This document shows, piece after piece, positions 1 through 9,184 of a stretch of DNA of 64,000 nucleotides. Location: contig CAUYUJ010019117.1 in NCBI GenBank assembly GCA_963575745.1, forward strand, positions 1-64,000, in the 5' to 3' direction. Position 1 is the first letter of the stretch; every line of letters starts with the position of its first letter. Under the pieces are notes generated by a model. That model searched no databases, was not told the DNA's origin, and was given only the letters and a program-made list of their open reading frames with translations. This DNA is from Prorocentrum cordatum. Taxonomy: Eukaryota; Sar; Dinophyceae; Prorocentrales; Prorocentraceae. A program made the translations under genes and the position numbers.

Positions 1-2390
1 CAGCCCAATGAGCCTATGTCCGCCCTCAGGTTTGGTAGTCGGGGTATGATGTTGTAGGTGAGCTGCGGTGGCAACTCCCCTATGGTCCCGGCCTTGTGCA
101 TGAGCTCTGCGAAGGCTGTGGGCGCGCTGTCTGAAAGCAAGGCGACATTCCTCGGGCCTAGGTTGTCAATGCCTGACGCCGTGTTCGCCTTAAATGTAGT
201 GGCCACTTTCCTGATGTCCGCAGGATCAAGCATCTTAACCTCCTCCTCATGTGCCTGTAATCGTAGCCCCTCTCCAAAACTTCGCTCTCCCTGTTGATAT
301 CTCCATACCTGCTTCCACTCTTCCAAGTCTGACTGCAAGCGCATGGCATGAGACCTCACACCTTGCGTGGGGTGTATGTCAGCCTGTGTCCACATGGCGT
401 GTAGCTTAGACCATCTGTGGGCCTGCTTGCCGCCGTTCTCAATCACATCCGCAATCAACTTGCGCCACTGCTTCACGCGGCTATTGGCAAACTTTACCTC
501 CAGAGTAATAGCTTCCTTCGCCGCAGTCCAGCTAGCTTCTCTCAACCACTCATCCTCCCAACTGAATTCGTTATCATACCTGTAACACCATATATCCCAA
601 GCCTCGCCCATGTCTAGCCTTTTGCTCTTGAGGTTCTGCATGGTGTTGAATCTGTCTTGAATGAATTTGCAGTCTGTGGGCCAACTCCGCTTGCGTGCAT
701 GCATGAGATCAACCATGACCATTGAAGCACGCCTCCACTGTCTGGACCTTGGATCTCCTGGAGGTGAGTGACCTGGCGCTTTGCGGACCACAGCCGCCAT
801 CTTGAATTCGGGCTCAGTGAACTGTGCCCTACCCCTGCAAGCTCGTCCATGTCGATCCTCTAGTTGAAATCGCCGAACAAGTTCTTGGTCAGCCAAAGCA
901 TGCCATTGTGAGAAGCACCAATGAAGGTCTTCTCGATCTGTCGCATATTCACATTCTCGCTGCACTTGCAGATGTGATGGCGGTGGGGGCGCTGCGCCTA
1001 GCGGGCATACCTTGGGTAACTTCTTTGGAACCTTGAGCTGTTGTACTAGCGCAGCACCTGGGCCCACACGAAGAGAGAGTCGGACACCCCAATGCGTGGC
1101 TATCGACAGCCCCTCAATCCTGGACACATCCACAATGAGCCCTTTGAAATGCTGGCTGACCACAAAGTAGTCAAGCACACGTCCTTCTCCACATGCACAT
1201 GTCAATTGCGTAGGAGCTACTCTCATCGCTGGTGCCGGCGCAAGAATGTTAAGGTCAGAGAGCTCTTGAGGAGTCATATTCCAGTCTCCGCCTATGATGA
1301 ACGGCCTGCCAAGCCTCTGTAGCTGCTCCATCACCAGCATGATGATCCGTTTGTTCTCATCTTCATAGTCACGCACCTTGTGCCCTGATATCAAATATAT
1401 GGACGCAAGAATAAAACCACCTGGCAGCATACCATCAGCCCATTGCATAGCCCATCTCCACTGTGGTGCGCATACTCCCCCAAGATCGGGCGGCACCGCC
1501 GACGCAATATCTTGTCTGACTCCAACCGCAACTCCAGAGCTGGCGGCATGTCCTTCACCTTTGTGAGCAGGCGGTATGTGACAATTCCAACCTTGATGCA
1601 GTAGACGTAGCTGTGCGTCTCCTGTATTTCCTTTGAGAATCTTGTGCTCCTGAAACAGAATGCCATCCGTGTTGGGGAACATCTCCGTGATCTCTGTCGC
1701 TGCAAGGGCCATCTTGACCGCTTCCTTCTGCGCCGCAGTGATATTCACCGTGACGAAACTCCAGTCTCTCTCATGTCGAAATTGCGTCGACCCTGCAACA
1801 TCAGCATCAAGCTCCCCAGTGCCATCTGACCGCTCTCGTAGTCGATGTGCAGTGGTGCCTCCTCTGCACTCCCCTGCAGGAGCTGACCTCCCGTCGGAGG
1901 CCCCGCGGGGCGAAACTCCTCCTGCCTGGGCCTCGACCACCTGCCTATCGGCAGCCAGACCAGGAGGTTCAGCTCCACCGCTGTCGCGTACTCGTCGTTC
2001 TTGGGTGGTAGGGCCTCCTCTGCACTCCCCTGCGAGGGCTGACCTCCCGTCGGAGGACCCGCAGGGCGGATCGCCTCTGAGCTGGGCCACGACCACCTGC
2101 CCGTCGGCAGCCAGCTCAGAGGGTTCAGCCCTACCACCAATACTAGAGACACCTCCAGTTCCCAAAGGCACTACCATAGGTGCGTGCACCTGATCCGAAT
2201 CGTGAACCAACCGTCCGTGGCCCACTGCGTCACCTTTGCGACCACAACCGTCGTGTACGTCCAGAAGACCTTGCTCCAAGCCCTCCGAGATCCGCTTCAC
2301 ACTGCCCCGTATAAGCACAAGTAAGTTATCTTGTCGCCCCCAGCCAACTTGACCATGTCTCGCAGCCTCACAACTGACCGTCTTGCGCAT
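1..2390 (-). CDS. Retrotransposon A ORF2: endonuclease and N-terminal reverse transcriptase (partial)
   Basis: An uninterrupted frame from ATG at 2390 to the window edge, about 796 codons, overlapping the end of ORF1 by 23 nt in another frame. The endonuclease domain is clear: FQEHKI near 1630 (catalytic Glu), ASSGVAVGV near 1530, FIIGGDWNM near 1290 (the GD-N motif), GRVLDYFVVS near 1180 and THWGVRL near 1095 (catalytic His region). A long linker follows. At about 215-1 the sequence KVATTFKANTASGIDNLGP resembles the start of LINE reverse transcriptases, where a G-D-x-L/I-P pattern precedes motif 1. The catalytic YADD-type motif lies beyond the edge. The product would nick target DNA and copy element RNA at the nick. 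The N-terminal 200 residues hold a 52-residue tandem duplication. Whether ORF2 is made by re-initiation or frameshifting is unknown; the frame stays open upstream of 2390. Confidence 0.85.
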   Translation of the reverse strand, partial: MRKTVSCEAARHGQVGWGRQDNLLVLIRGSVKRISEGLEQGLLDVHDGCGRKGDAVGHGRLVHDSDQVHAPMVVPLGTGGVSSIGGRAEPSELAADGQVVVAQLRGDPPCGSSDGRSALAGECRGGPTTQERRVRDSGGAEPPGLAADRQVVEAQAGGVSPRGASDGRSAPAGECRGGTTAHRLRERSDGTGELDADVAGSTQFRHERDWSFVTVNITAAQKEAVKMALAATEITEMFPNTDGILFQEHKILKGNTGDAQLRLLHQGWNCHIPPAHKGEGHAASSGVAVGVRQDIASAVPPDLGGVCAPQWRWAMQWADGMLPGGFILASIYLISGHKVRDYEDENKRIIMLVMEQLQRLGRPFIIGGDWNMTPQELSDLNILAPAPAMRVAPTQLTCACGEGRVLDYFVVSQHFKGLIVDVSRIEGLSIATHWGVRLSLRVGPGAALVQQLKVPKKLPKVCPLGAAPPPPSHLQVQRECEYATDREDLHWCFSQWHALADQELVRRFQLEDRHGRACRGRAQFTEPEFKMAAVVRKAPGHSPPGDPRSRQWRRASMVMVDLMHARKRSWPTDCKFIQDRFNTMQNLKSKRLDMGEAWDIWCYRYDNEFSWEDEWLREASWTAAKEAITLEVKFANSRVKQWRKLIADVIENGGKQAHRWSKLHAMWTQADIHPTQGVRSHAMRLQSDLEEWKQVWRYQQGERSFGEGLRLQAHEEEVKMLDPADIRKVATTFKANTASGIDNLGPRNVALLSDSAPTAFAELMHKAGTIGELPPQLTYNIIPRLPNLRADIGSLG
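1857..2140 (-). repeat. 52-codon tandem duplication inside ORF2 of element A
   Basis: The stretch beginning GCCTCCTCTGCACTCCCCTG at 1857 recurs at 2013, an offset of 156 nt, exactly 52 codons. Both copies stay in the ORF2 frame and encode related peptides with the core LAAD-x-QVV. They lie before the endonuclease domain. The offset in whole codons suggests that the duplication was tolerated by a translated protein. Confidence 0.75.
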
Positions 2391-3498
2391 GTTCTGCAGC
2401 TGGGGGCTGGGTTTTGCGCCGCTTTGCCACAGCGGCCATGTTGACTGCGACCATTGCCTCGAGCATGCGGCTTCTTGCTGCCTTGATTCTTTTACTCTCC
2501 TCATCTGAGTCGACCCCATCCAACTTGAGTCCAGCATGCTCGAAGACTTCTTCGTAATCAGCTTCGTCAGGTACAGGGATGTCTGCAGCCATATCAACAT
2601 CATCATCAACATGCACAGGCTGATGGGGACCATTCTCTTGATGCTGCTGCTGCTGCTGCTGCTGCTGCTCTCTCTCGGCCAGCTGCTTTTCGAGCAGCTC
2701 AAGCGCTTGCTGTAGTGCTTTGAGAGGCCCAGCGAGCTCGTCAGGCATCTCAGGCTTGCCCAACCGCTTCTGAAGACTGGCCACCTGTCCACAGAGGGCA
2801 ATAGCGGGATGTGCGGCCTGGGCGTGTCCTCCATCAGCGGCTTCTCGCATGAAGGCTGCAGCCTGCGCATCTTTGATCCTCTGCCTCCTGTTCTCGTGGT
2901 TGCGCACGATCTCTTGTTCGGCATCTCTGGCTTCCAATGCCGCTTCGAGCTCTGCCTCACGTTCTCGTAGTCGTTCTTTGGCTTTGTCCAACTTCTGAGT
3001 GACACCCTCCATGCGCTGCCCGAGCTGGAACGATGACATGTTATCGTAGTCGGGCGCCTGGTACACCTCGTCCTCCTTTGGTTCGGCCTGCTGCACAGCT
3101 TTGTCCCAGACGTCAACAAGCTGCTTGCAGTCGTCAGGCCAGCTCGAGCGGTCATCGCCATGCGCCTTGGCCATGCTAGCCAGCATGGTCCTCGCTGTCG
3201 CAGGATCCGTCTCGATGATCTTGGCGTCGCCTCCAGGGGCTGCAGTGGTTCGAGCCTGAGTGTCCGCCTCCGCTTTCTGCTCGCCGCGCCCAAAACGGGG
3301 CGGGCCAGCAGCCCAACGATTCGGCCTCTCTGGCTTTGTTCCTCCATAGCCATATCCCGACCTCCAAGGCCAACTCTGCTGCTGAGCCGAGCGCGGGGCG
3401 GCCTGGCCGCAGCGGTAGCAGTGCGTCCTGAACCCGTAGTTCTCGAACGCCCCGCCATGCTGCCGCGCACAGTTGCCGCAAGCCCACGCCTTGCCCAT
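2368..3498 (-). CDS. Retrotransposon A ORF1: zinc-finger, coiled-coil nucleic-acid-binding protein
   Basis: A 376-residue frame from the first ATG after the spliced leader to a TGA at 2368. The N terminus MGKAWACGNC is followed by a second pair, so cysteines at about 7, 10, 27 and 30 form a C-x2-C-x16-C-x2-C zinc ribbon resembling the RanBP2 type. Residues of about 150-240 are rich in E, K, R and A with heptad-like spacing (REREAELEAALEARDAEQ), suggesting a coiled coil. A run of about eight glutamines follows (CAG repeat, 2643-2668), then an acidic stretch and a basic tail with KRRK. LINE ORF1 proteins typically bind and package element RNA; that role is inferred. Element D encodes an analogous protein starting MGKP with its own four-cysteine finger. 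A TTG at 3621 extends the frame upstream into the leader, but ATG at 3498 is the more likely start. Confidence 0.75.
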   Translation of the reverse strand: MGKAWACGNCARQHGGAFENYGFRTHCYRCGQAAPRSAQQQSWPWRSGYGYGGTKPERPNRWAAGPPRFGRGEQKAEADTQARTTAAPGGDAKIIETDPATARTMLASMAKAHGDDRSSWPDDCKQLVDVWDKAVQQAEPKEDEVYQAPDYDNMSSFQLGQRMEGVTQKLDKAKERLREREAELEAALEARDAEQEIVRNHENRRQRIKDAQAAAFMREAADGGHAQAAHPAIALCGQVASLQKRLGKPEMPDELAGPLKALQQALELLEKQLAEREQQQQQQQQHQENGPHQPVHVDDDVDMAADIPVPDEADYEEVFEHAGLKLDGVDSDEESKRIKAARSRMLEAMVAVNMAAVAKRRKTQPPAAEHAQDGQL

Positions 3499-3611
3499 TC
3501 GCCGCGGGCGTGCCCGCTGGCCTGAGAAGCTCGAGAGAGAAGGGCCCGCACGCGCGAGCCGTTCTGAAGTACGCGCGTGCAAGCACAGGGTCGCCACCTG
3601 TGCCAGAACGG

Positions 3612-3633
3612 CTTGAGCCAAAATGGCTACGGA
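3612..3633 (-). other. Dinoflagellate spliced-leader relict
   Basis: The minus strand begins TCCGTAGCCATTTTG at 3633 and ends GGCTCAAG at 3612, matching the conserved 22-nt dinoflagellate leader with no mismatch that I can see. In a leader RNA gene the leader is followed by a GT splice donor. Here it is followed by CCGTTCTGG, which belongs to the retrotransposon 5' UTR. It is therefore a genomic copy of a mature trans-spliced transcript, not a leader gene. The first ATG downstream, at 3498, opens ORF1. Confidence 0.92.
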
Positions 3634-3677
3634 CGGAGGAGGCGGAGGAGGAGGAGGAGGAGGAGGAGGAGGAGGAC
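3634..3677 (+). repeat. (GGA)n microsatellite at the 5' edge of element A
   Basis: About 14 GGA triplets lie immediately upstream of the spliced-leader relict. On the element's coding strand this reads (TCC)n. Element D has the same kind of tract at its 5' end. Confidence 0.9.
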
Positions 3678-3703
3678 CTCGTCATCCTTCCTTCTCCCCC
3701 GCC

Positions 3704-4057
3704 CTACATATGGTAGTGGTGGTGGAATATCTGTCCATCACAGGAAACCTGGGAGCGAGGTTTGCCCGCTCCGCGCTCCCCGGCGTCGTGCTGCAAGGCC
3801 TCCTGCAGGGTCAACACCATGTCGGCCAGCTCGTCCGGCGCCCTGGCGAATCGCTCGGAGCAGACGGTGACGTGCACGAAAAGGCCCTGCTCCACGACGA
3901 GCTCGAGGACGACCTTCCCGGCGAGCTGCCGTGGCCGCTGGGTCAGCTTGGGTGGTGTGGTTTTCCGGCGTTTGCTTGGCCCCTCTGAGCCTCCAGGGGC
4001 CTCTGCAGGCCTCTGGACAATTCCGGGGGCCCCCAGAGGACTCCAAGGGCAGAGGCT
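3704..4057 (-). CDS. Candidate terminal exon of an unrecognised host gene
   Basis: From a possible splice acceptor (CACACCACCAG, ending at 4058) an open frame of about 117 codons runs to a TAG at 3704. The middle reads like real protein: PSKRRKTTPPKLTQRPRQ, then GKVVLELVVEQGLFVHVTV, then ARAPDELADMVLTLQEAL. It has balanced hydrophobic and charged residues, unlike the repeat-derived frames around it. The frame continues upstream only through a (CCT)n tract at 4134-4171, which would encode poly-Glu and is more likely intronic. No family was recognised. The exon lies just upstream of retrotransposon A on the same strand. The acceptor and the assignment as a last exon are inference. Confidence 0.4.
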   Translation of the reverse strand, partial: SLCPWSPLGAPGIVQRPAEAPGGSEGPSKRRKTTPPKLTQRPRQLAGKVVLELVVEQGLFVHVTVCSERFARAPDELADMVLTLQEALQHDAGERGAGKPRSQVSCDGQIFHHHYHM

Positions 4058-4133
4058 CTGGTGGTGTGTGGACTGGTGTGTGTGGGCTGGGGTGGGATAG
4101 GGTGGGTGAGGCGAGGGGGTTGGAGTGTGGGAA

Positions 4134-4286
4134 TCCTCCTCCTCCTCCTCCTCCTCCTCCTCCTCCTCCTCCGCTATTGTCTCCTGCCCTGCTCCTCCGA
4201 CCCCTGCTCTTCCGCCTGCTTCCCCTACGCATCGCCCTTCTCCGAATCCTCCGTGCTCTCCTCCTCCTCCTCCTCCTCCTCCTCCG
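4134..4286 (+). repeat. Two (CCT)n tracts
   Basis: Triplet runs at 4134-4171 and 4258-4286, separated by about 85 bp of pyrimidine-rich sequence. Long frames across them encode only homopolymers. Confidence 0.85.
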
Positions 4287-4317
4287 ATAGCAAGAACCAA
4301 ATAGGCAAGCCTGCTTA

Positions 4318-4573
4318 CGAGACAATGCTGGCAACGCGATGTGCGCCAGAAGCGAGCGGGCACGCTAATAGTGAGCGTCCTGGGAACAATGCTGGTGGCG
4401 CGGTGTGCGCTTCAAGCGGGCGGGCACGCGCCGAGTGCTATGCCAGGCGTACTTCCTGGCAGCAACGCTGGGCAGGCACGCTCAAAGTGAGCTCCCTGGT
4501 CAGCTTCTCGGCAGCAGCGCTGGCGACGAAGTGTGCGCAGCAAGCGAGCGGGCTCGCTTGGAGAAAGCATCCT
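4318..4573 (+). repeat. Degenerate 65-75-bp tandem repeat
   Basis: Units share GCTGGCAACGCGATGTGCGC, then AGCGAGCGGGCACGC and end in TCCTGG. They start near 4318, 4384 and 4500, with a shortened unit at 4460. Sequence from 4574 to about 4900 has no recognised gene or repeat. Confidence 0.65.
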
Positions 4574-4905
4574 GGCGACAACACTGGCCTACATACTCCT
4601 TCTCCTAATATATTTCCTCCTTTCTCCTCCGCATCCTCCCGGGTGTGGGTGGGGCGATTGGCAGGGATGGGGCGTGTGCGGGCAGATGAGATGTGATGTC
4701 CTATGCTTCTGTCGCTCAATCGCCCACCCGCTCGAGCGCTCTGCGCTAGCTTTTCTTGACCTGGTTCTCTCCTGCTCCTTCGACAGTGGCCCACTATGAA
4801 TACGACCCTCCCCCCTCGCTTGAAAATGCACACGTGTGCTCCCCATCCTTCGCATATTGCTTGCATTCACATGATGCAATTATTCCGTATCCCGTTAAAT
4901 CCGTC

Positions 4906-5110
4906 GACCGAGTCGTCGTGTGTGAGGGGCTTCTCCGTTCGAGTCGGGCTTTTCCGTTGGAGTCGTTGTCTCCGTCCTCCTCTGTTCCATTTGCCTAGGC
5001 CCTTGTCCTCGAGCCGTCCAAGGCAAAATTGAACAACATCGGAGTGGAATCGAAGGGAAGCCCCTTCCCTTTGAACCCTTCCCCGTGCAGGGGGTGTGGG
5101 GGTTATCCCG
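4906..5110 (+). repeat. Dispersed repeat D1, copy 1
   Basis: Contains GTGTGAGGGGCTTCTCCGTT, TCGTTGTCTCCGTC and GGAAGCCCCTTCCCTTTGA. The same elements occur in the same order at 61050-61235. The segment AAGGGAAG-CCC-CTTCCCTT near 5055 is a short perfect hairpin conserved in both copies. Confidence 0.75.
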
Positions 5111-5127
5111 AAGGTCGCCACCCAAAT

Positions 5128-5320
5128 AAATGTTCCCCTGGCCTGGCCCGGGCCCCGGACACGGCCCAGCCCAGGGGGCCGCAGCCCGGGTCCTGGCCCC
5201 AGCGCACTGGCCCCGGCCCTGGCCCCAATCCCGGACGTGACCCCAGCCTCGGCCTCGGCCTCAGCCCCAGCCCTGGCCCCAGCCGCGGCCCCAGCCCAAG
5301 CCCCAACACAGCGCAAGAGG
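5128..5320 (+). repeat. GC-rich minisatellite
   Basis: Degenerate repeats of about 6-12 bp built from GGCCCCAGC and CCTGGCCCC. Frames encode Ala-Pro-rich peptides with no recognisable domain. Confidence 0.7.
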
Positions 5321-5361
5321 CTCCCAAGAAAGCCCCAAGAAAGATTCCAGAGCGTCAGCGT

Positions 5362-5430
5362 CGTCGTCGTCGTCGCCGCTGCCGCCGCCGCCTTCGCCGC
5401 CGCCGCCGTCGTCGTCGCCGTCCCCCTTCA
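5362..5430 (+). repeat. (CGT/CGC)n tract
   Basis: Interrupted CGT and CGC triplets. From 5440 to about 5900 nothing further was recognised. Confidence 0.75.
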
Positions 5431-5904
5431 GGGTCGGCGGCACCAGCCGCTAGGCCTTCCCAATATCATATACGTGCGCATTTTCGAAACGTTTAGAGTA
5501 GTGCTCCCGCTGCAGCGTTGGCCGCGCTCCAGGACCGGTGCTTTGCCCCTGTCGTTCAGAATTGCGCTCGCGCCCAAGCACGGCCCATATTCCTGCATCC
5601 GATTCCTTCCTCCTCGCTGCGTCGTCTCCGGCCTTTCCCCTCCCCCGCCTTCCCCTCGTCCCCCTGTTCCTCCTGTTCTGGCTGCTCCTCTTCTTTCCTC
5701 CTGTTAATATTCAAAGACCCTTTGCCGATTGCGCAGCGAACACTGGGTCAAATCCTGCAACCCAAATTTCGGGATCAAAGTCCTCCAGGACACCCTGGTG
5801 CCCGGATAGGAACGAACTCAACGCACTGGGAAGAGGTGGGTGGTAATTAGGGGCAGGATATCAGATGTGGCGCGAGCGCACGTAATCAAATTACCTGACA
5901 CCTC

Positions 5905-6345
5905 TCGTCCTCCTCCTCCTCCTCCTCCTCCTCCTCCTCGTCCTCCTCCTGCACCTTATCTTCCGTCACCTCGTCCTCCTTTCGCGCCTCCTCCTCCTCC
6001 TGCTCCTCCTCCTCATCCTTCTTCTCATCTCCTCTCTCTCCCACTGACCTGCCGACACTGCTGCTCCTCCTCCTCCCTGCCTCTCTTCCTCCTCCTCCTC
6101 CTCCTCCTCCTCCTCTTCCTCCTCTCCTCCTCCTCTTCCTCGTGGCCTCATTCATCGTCGTCGTCGTCGTCCTCCTCCTCCTCCTTCCTCCTCCTCCTCC
6201 TGCTCCTCCTCCTCCTCCTCCTCCTCCTCCTCCTATCGCCTCCTCTTCCTCCTCCTCCTCCTCCTTCTCCCTCCTCCTCCTCCTCCTCCTGCTCCTCTTC
6301 TTCGTCCTCCTCTTTCTTCTCCTCTTCCTCCTCCTTCTCCCCTCG
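5905..6345 (+). repeat. Long interrupted (CCT)n array
   Basis: About 440 bp almost wholly of CCT and CTC triplets with short TTC and GTC interruptions. Frames give poly-Ser, poly-Pro or poly-Leu on one strand and poly-Glu or poly-Arg on the other, so they are not treated as genes. The flank at 6352-6390 resembles the flank of the next array near 8030 (GCCGTCGCCCTCGATC). Confidence 0.9.
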
Positions 6346-6547
6346 CCTTCGCCGTCGCCCTCGATCCCGCCCCCGCCGTCACCCTCGCCGTGGTCGACAT
6401 GGTCGCGGTGGTCGTCGCCGTGGGATCCGCCCTCTCCGTGCGCCAGCCCTGCGAGATCCGACGCCGCGAGAAAGCCGTGGCGCCGCGACCAGAGCACGAC
6501 AACGCTCACGGGCCGATCCGTCAGTGCCTAAGACGAATCCATGACAG

Positions 6548-6705
6548 TGACAAAATCGGGCCTGGACAAATCGGGATCTAATTCTGAGATCCGGCGGTTC
6601 TGGAAGATGTATCGGGCGCCGCGGCCTTCACAGAGCGTTCTGGAAAGCTCTGAGAGCGTTCTGGAACGCTCTGGAACTATCTATCCCTATTCTAGTTCCG
6701 CCCGA
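6548..6705 (+). repeat. Dispersed repeat D2, copy 1
   Basis: Contains CAAAATCGGGCCTGGACAAA, CGGGCGCCGCGGCC and stacked GAGCGTTCTGGAACGCTC palindromes. The reverse complement of 49975-50133 carries the same elements in the same order. The AGCGTTCTGGAACGCT palindromes could form hairpins. Confidence 0.75.
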
Positions 6706-6837
6706 GAAGGTCCCGAAAGGCAGCAACGCCCGTCAGACGCCCAGATGTGTGCTGGCCCGCTTCACTCTGGCCAGCTTGTGGGCCAAGACTCGAGTTCATA
6801 AAACCACCCTCATAATGAGCACCCCGACAAGCAAAGC

Positions 6838-6920
6838 CGTTTAGTAAATGCGCCCAAGGAGGGAATCGAACAGGGCAGGGCTGTTTAGTAAACGCCCAGG
6901 GCCGTTTAGTAAACGCCAAG
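6838..6920 (+). repeat. Short tandem repeat with GTTTAGTAAA core
   Basis: Three units of GCCGTTTAGTAAAYGC at about 6838, 6878 and 6902, with a variant GCTGTTTAGTAAACGCC. No gene was recognised between 6705 and 7015. Confidence 0.7.
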
Positions 6921-7013
6921 TATGAAGGTTGGGATGGATTTTCCTCCCTTGACGTTCGGAGCGGTCTCTGGATCCCTCTAGAGGTGGCTGCTTCGCGCGC
7001 GCGTGCGCGCAGG

Positions 7014-7014
<1 letters not shown>

Positions 7015-7053
<39 letters not shown>

Positions 7054-7217
7054 GATCGTCGTCGTTGTCGTCGTCGTCGTCGTCGTCGTAATCGTCGTGA
7101 TCGTCCTGGACGTCGGCGTCGTCGTCCTTCTCGTCGGCTGCCGCGGCCGCGGCGTCGTCGTCGTCCTCGTCGTCGTCGTGGTCGTCGACGTGATCGTCGT
7201 CGTCGTCGTAATCGTAA

Positions 7218-7264
<47 letters not shown>

Positions 7265-7272
7265 CCCGTCGT

Positions 7273-7325
<53 letters not shown>

Positions 7326-7553
7326 CGTCGTGATCGTCGTCGTCGTCGGCGGCAGCGGCGTCGTCGTCGTGACCGTCGTTTCGTCGTTTCGTCGTCGTCG
7401 TCCTTCTCGTCGTCGTCGTCCCTGTCGTCGCGGCGTCGGCGGTGGCGGCGACGTCGTCGACGGCGTCGTCGTGGTCGTCGCCGTCGTCGTCATCGTCGCC
7501 GTGGTGATCGTCGTCGTCGTCGTCGTCCTCGTGGTCGTCGGCTGCGGCGGCGA

Positions 7554-7589
<36 letters not shown>

Positions 7590-7645
7590 TGTGGTGATCT
7601 TCGTCGTCGTCCTCGTCGTCGTCGGCGGCGGCGGTTGCGTCGTCG

Positions 7646-7687
<42 letters not shown>

Positions 7688-7840
7688 GATCGTCGCCGTC
7701 CTCGTCGTGATCGTCGCCGTCCTTGTCGTCGTCGTCGTCGCGTCGTCGTCGTGATCGTCGTCGTGATCGTCGTCGTCGTCGTCGTCGTGATCGTCGTCGT
7801 CGTTGTCGTCGTCGGCGGCGGCGGCGTCGTGATCGTCGTT

Positions 7841-7880
<40 letters not shown>

Positions 7881-7915
7881 GATCGTCGTCGTCGTCCTCG
7901 TCGTCGCGTCGTCGC
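7015..7915 (+). repeat. 900-bp (GTC)n array
   Basis: Almost pure CGT/GTC triplets with occasional GTG, CTC, GGC and GAT interruptions. It is one of the longest triplet arrays in the window. The long Arg-rich, Val-rich, Thr-rich and Asp-rich frames across it are consequences of the repeat. From 7916 to about 8500 the sequence is GC-rich with no recognised gene. Confidence 0.9.
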
Positions 7916-8519
7916 GCTTGAGGCCGCCTGTTGTTGTCGCCTCCGCCGCCCAGGCGCGCTGGCTCGAGGGCCAGGCCCCTCCTCCCTCACTCCTCCTCCC
8001 TCCCTCCTCCTCCCGCCTCCCTCGCCTCGGCCGTCGCCCTCGATCGCGCCCCCGCGGTCGCCCTCCAGGACATCCTCCTCCCTTCGGCACCCCTCTCCTT
8101 GACACTGGGGCCAGGGTTCGGCTCCCACCTCCTCGACACCGGAGGCGACCAGGGTCAGCCAGGGCCCTGTCGCGAGCCCGGGCTGGTCGCTCCGTGGTTC
8201 CCGAGCCCAGGTCAGCGGAGGGCGGAAGTGGGGGATCGGCTCCACGGGGCTCCCAAACCTGGGTCAGCCGGGGCGGATTGGCTGACCCCCATCCCCAGGC
8301 CTCCGACGTCATGCTTTTCCCCAAAGGCTCATTGGGGTTCTGCTTTGCTCCCCACCGGCGTCTCCTTCCGTCACCTCGTCTTCTTCCTCTCCTTCTCACC
8401 TGCACTCGAATGCGCATCAGAGGTAGGCAAGCATGCAGCCGTACGCGCGAAGACAACACAACACGCACAAACGCATACACCGAGGCATCAGAGGTGCGGC
8501 AACATGGGGGTTGGGTGAA

Positions 8520-8795
8520 CATTATACATGCGCACACATGCATAACGCACGTGCGCACACATCAGACAGCGCAGGCGTACATCTGGCGACGCATGCAACA
8601 CATGCACGCCATCCGCATAAGACACACGTCCACATACAGCCGCACACACACACACACGTACAAACAGACACACACATATAACAAACACACACACACACAC
8701 TCACGCAGCACACACACAACACACACACACCACACGCAACACACGACACACACAGACAACCCACAACCCAAAACACACAATCCACAACACACGCT
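8520..8795 (+). repeat. Imperfect (CA)n block
   Basis: CA-dinucleotide repeats with GCACAC and ACATAC interruptions. The interval 8796-9184 is unique-looking, GC-rich, and holds no recognised gene. Confidence 0.85.
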
Positions 8796-9184
8796 TTTTG
8801 CGTCGACGGCTGGGCAGAGGGCGACTGCTCTGGCGGAGTGGCATCAGGGGACACGCTGTCTGCAAATTAAGGCCGCGATGCACGGAAAGAGGAGGAGCCC
8901 CCGGCGCGACAGGAAGAGAGGAAGCTGGGCCACTCAGAGCTGCCGGCTGCGGCGGGGGGAGCGCCGAGGGGGGGGAGCAGCGCTTGAACAGAGCTGCACT
9001 GAGCTGAAGCTGGGGGGAGGCAGCATCGAGCTGCACCTGGAGGTGGAAGACGCAACGAAGCAGAGCCCGACCCAGTGAACCGAGCACACTCCAGGGATGG
9101 GCCCAGTGCGCCGAGACCTGCGGGCCTACGAGGCGCGTGCGGGGAGGTGGAAGGCGGGAGGCCCGAATGGGCTGCGCACGCAAC

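Larger units (their letters stand above)
1..3633 (-). mobile_element. Non-LTR retrotransposon A, 5' part (continues beyond the left edge)
   Basis: On the minus strand the order is spliced-leader relict, 5' UTR of about 113 nt, ORF1, then an overlapping ORF2 carrying an apurinic-type endonuclease and the start of a reverse transcriptase. This is the organisation of autonomous non-LTR (LINE-like) retrotransposons. Both frames are open in everything visible, so this copy is better preserved than element D at 40.5-47 kb. The 5' end abuts a (GGA)n tract at 3634-3677. The 3' half, with most of the reverse transcriptase and any RNase H, lies outside the window, so target-site duplications cannot be tested. 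Confidence 0.85.

Noticed and set aside
3612-3633. A spliced-leader RNA gene
   Set aside because: The leader is followed by CCGTTCTGG, not by a GT donor and Sm-site-bearing intron, and it runs into retrotransposon sequence.
6855-6885. tRNA gene, from a B-box-like GTTCGATTCC on the minus strand
   Set aside because: The T stem and acceptor stem do not pair and no A box is present.
6978-8558. Large Arg/Thr-rich protein on the minus strand
   Set aside because: It is a (GTC)n array; all frames on both strands are open and low in complexity.
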